Shown here: piece after piece, positions 4,715 through 6,319 of the stretch
Layout of the letters: every line of letters begins with the position of its first letter
Position numbering within the stretch: position 1 is the first letter of the stretch
NCBI GenBank assembly: GCA_031268395.1
Contig: JAIRXI010000258.1
Location: 1-6,319, forward strand
Reading direction: 5' to 3'
DNA length: 6,319 nt
Source of the DNA: Tannerella sp.
GTDB taxonomy: Bacteria; Bacteroidota; Bacteroidia; Bacteroidales; Tannerellaceae
The notes under the pieces: generated by a model
What the model was told of the DNA's origin: nothing
The model's database searches: none
Seen by the model: the letters and a program-made list of their open reading frames with translations, nothing else
Position numbers and translations under genes: made by a program

Positions 4715-5988
4715 CGCCCGTCCGCTCTGCCTTCTCTATCCGCAACAGTCTGGCGGCGATACTGCTGCCGGCGTGCCTCTGCTTCTCCGCGGCCTCCGCT
4801 TCGGGGCAGACTCGCGTGATAAAACAACTGGAAGACAAACGGAAATCGGCGCTGGAAGAAATCGAATGGACCTCCCGGCTGCTCGGAGAAACCCGTTCCT
4901 CCGCCCAGTCCTCGCTGAACCGGCTGAACCTGCTCGCCGGGCAGGTGGCCGCCAGGCGGCAGATCATCGACCTGCTCAATCAGGAGATTTCCCTGATGGA
5001 CCGGGAGATTGGCGGCATGAACGCCGAACTGGGCGAACTGGGTGAAGACCTGGGCGCGATCCGGATCAAGTATGCCAAGTCGCTGCAAAATATTCATATC
5101 CGCCATTCGATCCAGTACAAATGGTATTTCGTCCTCTCTGCAGAGACTTTTACCCAGTCCATCCGGCGCATGCGCTACCTGCGCGAATATTCCGGCCAGC
5201 AAAAACATCAGGCTTCCCTGATCATAAAAAAACAGACGGAAATCAACCTGAAACAGATGGAGATAGAACAGGCGCGTACCGAAAAACTCTCGCTGCTGGA
5301 CATTCGCGAGAAGGAAAGCAGCCAGCTCCAGACGGAAGAAGCCGAGCAAAAGGCCGAAGTCAGCCAGCTGACCCAAAAGCAAAAGGACTTGCAGACGGAA
5401 CTGAGTCGGAAGAAAAAGGAAGCGGAAGCCATCGACCGGCAAATCGAAAACCTGATCAATTCGGAAATGAACCGTGCCATGGCAACCGACGCCTCGGCGG
5501 GTGGCAGCAAATCGGGGAAAAGAGGCGCTGCCCCGGAAAGCGGCTTCCTCGACACAAAGGAAGAACGGCAACTCTCCTCTAGCTTCGCCGCCAATCGCGG
5601 ACGGCTACCCTATCCCCTGACCGGCAAATACAAGATCGTCTCGCCATTCGGCGAATTGCAGCACCCCGAACTGAAACACGTCCGGACGTATAACAGCGGG
5701 ATAGACATTCAGACAACATCCGGCACCGAAGCGCAGGCCGTGTTCGGCGGGGTGGTCACGGCCGCCTTCACGGTCGAAGCGGGCTATAACCACTGCATCA
5801 TCGTCCGCCACGGGAAATACTTGACGGTATACGGCAATCTCCGTGCCGTCTACGTAAAGCAGGGCGACAGGGTTTCCACCCGCCAGAAACTGGGGAAAAT
5901 CTCCACCGACATCCACAACGCTACCATCCTGCACTTTGAAATCCGCAGGGAAAAGGAAAAACTCAACCCGCGACAGTGGCTCAATTAG
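4711..5988 (+). CDS. envC: EnvC-like murein hydrolase activator with degenerate LytM (M23) domain
   Basis: The 425-residue product has a signal peptide (residues 12-30, cut near ASA/SG), long coiled coils at about 34-120 and 165-255, a flexible Gly/Ser/Ala stretch (260-280), and a C-terminal LytM/peptidase M23 fold (about 300-425; KIVSPFGELQHPELK, then NSGIDIQ, VRHGKYLTVYGNL and ILHFEIRREKEKLNPRQWLN). In active M23 enzymes zinc is held by HxxxD and HxH. Here the first His is Asn328, Asp332 remains, the first His of HxH is Ile406, and His408 remains. The usual Y-x-H-L histidine is Asn376. It therefore should not cut peptidoglycan. The coiled coil plus dead LytM matches E. coli EnvC, which under FtsEX control activates the division amidases AmiA and AmiB. 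No ftsEX or amidase gene lies in the window. The start overlaps the DUF4292 stop (ATGA), and it is the last gene of the operon. Symbol by similarity of architecture. Confidence 0.9.
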   Translation: MTPVRSAFSIRNSLAAILLPACLCFSAASASGQTRVIKQLEDKRKSALEEIEWTSRLLGETRSSAQSSLNRLNLLAGQVAARRQIIDLLNQEISLMDREIGGMNAELGELGEDLGAIRIKYAKSLQNIHIRHSIQYKWYFVLSAETFTQSIRRMRYLREYSGQQKHQASLIIKKQTEINLKQMEIEQARTEKLSLLDIREKESSQLQTEEAEQKAEVSQLTQKQKDLQTELSRKKKEAEAIDRQIENLINSEMNRAMATDASAGGSKSGKRGAAPESGFLDTKEERQLSSSFAANRGRLPYPLTGKYKIVSPFGELQHPELKHVRTYNSGIDIQTTSGTEAQAVFGGVVTAAFTVEAGYNHCIIVRHGKYLTVYGNLRAVYVKQGDRVSTRQKLGKISTDIHNATILHFEIRREKEKLNPRQWLN

Positions 5989-5992
5989 CAGG

Positions 5993-6028
5993 GCGAAGAT
6001 GATACTTCGCACGGCATGGTTTTGTGCG
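5993..6028 (+). terminator. Possible transcription terminator after the operon
   Basis: GCGAAG (5993-5998) can pair with CTTCGC (6005-6010) around a six-base loop, starting four bases after the EnvC-like stop. A second, overlapping hairpin, CGCAC (6008-6012) with GTGCG (6024-6028), has only a TTTT run (6020-6023) inside its loop. The two cannot form together because they share 6008-6010. Neither is followed by a strong U tract, so this is a weak candidate. It lies between convergent reading frames. Confidence 0.3.
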
Positions 6029-6062
6029 CGATTATCATTAAAAATGGAAATCATTCCGTCTG

Positions 6063-6269
6063 TCATCCTTGCTGACGGTTGCCGGCCAGAGGGGTAATCT
6101 GTGCGGGGGAATGGCTGTCTTCCTCGCCGTCTTTTCCCCACTTGACGGTCTGAATATCGAAATGGATACGGCTCTCCCTGATGATCCGTTCCAGATCGGG
6201 AATCCCGCAGGAAGCCACCTCCTGTTTTCCGCACTGGGACACCCGAAAAATTATTTTGCGGCAACCCAT
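6063..6269 (-). CDS. Possible small protein of unknown function (68 aa)
   Basis: A minus-strand frame from ATG 6269 to TGA 6063 encodes 68 residues. The section DLERIIRESRIHFDIQTVKW followed by GKDGEED looks like a real protein: balanced composition, a helix then a strand, and codons mostly ending in G or C like the operon genes. I recognise no family. The ATG overlaps the end of another minus-strand frame (stop at 6251) by 19 bases; a GTG at 6242 would avoid this and give a 59-residue protein starting SQCGKQEVASCGI. The frame could also be the frame-shifted tail of that upstream gene. It converges on the EnvC-like gene with 74 bases between. A rightward frame from a TTG at 6069 covers the same bases but looks less protein-like. 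Confidence 0.4.
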   Translation of the reverse strand: MGCRKIIFRVSQCGKQEVASCGIPDLERIIRESRIHFDIQTVKWGKDGEEDSHSPAQITPLAGNRQQG

Positions 6270-6319
6270 CTGACGACCATATCGTAGAGTTGCTGTTGCT
6301 CAGCGTCCATATTCAGGAT
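6251..6319 (-). CDS. C-terminal fragment of an unidentified protein
   Basis: A minus-strand frame enters from the right edge and ends with TAA at 6253-6251, giving the last 22 residues, including MDAEQQQLYDMVVRWVAAK. This is a plausible amphipathic helix with a basic end. The beginning is outside the window, and an ATG at 6310 could even be its own start. Too little is visible to name a family. It would be the gene upstream of, and slightly overlapping, the 68-residue frame. Confidence 0.4.
   Translation of the reverse strand: MLNMDAEQQQLYDMVVRWVAAK

Noticed and set aside
4663..5571. Minus-strand frame of 302 codons
   Set aside because: It mirrors the coiled-coil part of the EnvC-like gene, which has a signal peptide, coiled coils and LytM domain in the plus frame.
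6069..6287. Plus-strand frame of 72 codons
   Set aside because: It starts at a TTG with no ribosome site, and the minus strand over the same bases has more protein-like composition and codon use.

Overview
The window reads as chromosome from a Bacteroidota bacterium, most likely of the order Bacteroidales. Three things point there: Bacteroidota-style promoter boxes (TAnnTTTG), start sites with weak or no Shine-Dalgarno, and the gene set dUTPase, TPR protein, DUF4292 lipoprotein and EnvC-like M23 protein, which I recall as a usual Bacteroidales neighbourhood. The right-hand genes are GC-rich for this group, which would suit a genus such as Tannerella, but that placement is only a guess.

Positions 1 to about 1018 are an AT-rich, decayed stretch. 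It holds the last 33 codons of a hypothetical protein, a dead IS5-family transposase (frameshifted near 286-291 and cut off near 660, before any catalytic residue), and then about 360 bases without a convincing gene. Those 360 bases carry a 16-bp direct repeat, a 15-bp perfect palindrome and an isolated promoter-like box. This looks like mobile-element scar tissue.

Positions 1019-1576 hold a leftward two-gene unit: a DUF2007 protein with a C-terminal membrane anchor, followed 12 nt later by a 58-residue two-helix membrane protein. The second gene is short enough to be missed by automatic annotation.

Positions 1655-5988 hold a tight rightward operon: dut (dUTP pyrophosphatase), an exported protein made almost entirely of TPR repeats, a DUF4292 lipoprotein whose fold may resemble LolA/LolB, and a coiled-coil protein with a degenerate LytM domain (EnvC-like). 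The last three genes overlap or almost touch and all act in the envelope. The EnvC-like protein probably activates a cell-wall amidase during division; the TPR and DUF4292 proteins have no proven role. The two units diverge from about 1576-1655, where two TATCTTTG boxes form a 9-bp inverted repeat.

After the operon, a short hairpin region separates it from one or two convergent minus-strand reading frames at the right edge, neither of which I recognise. I found no CRISPR array, RNA gene, phage module or defence system, and no evidence of a new multi-gene system. The points most worth a second look are the compact divergent promoter, the 13-codon reading frame linking dut to the TPR gene, and the unannotated small membrane protein.
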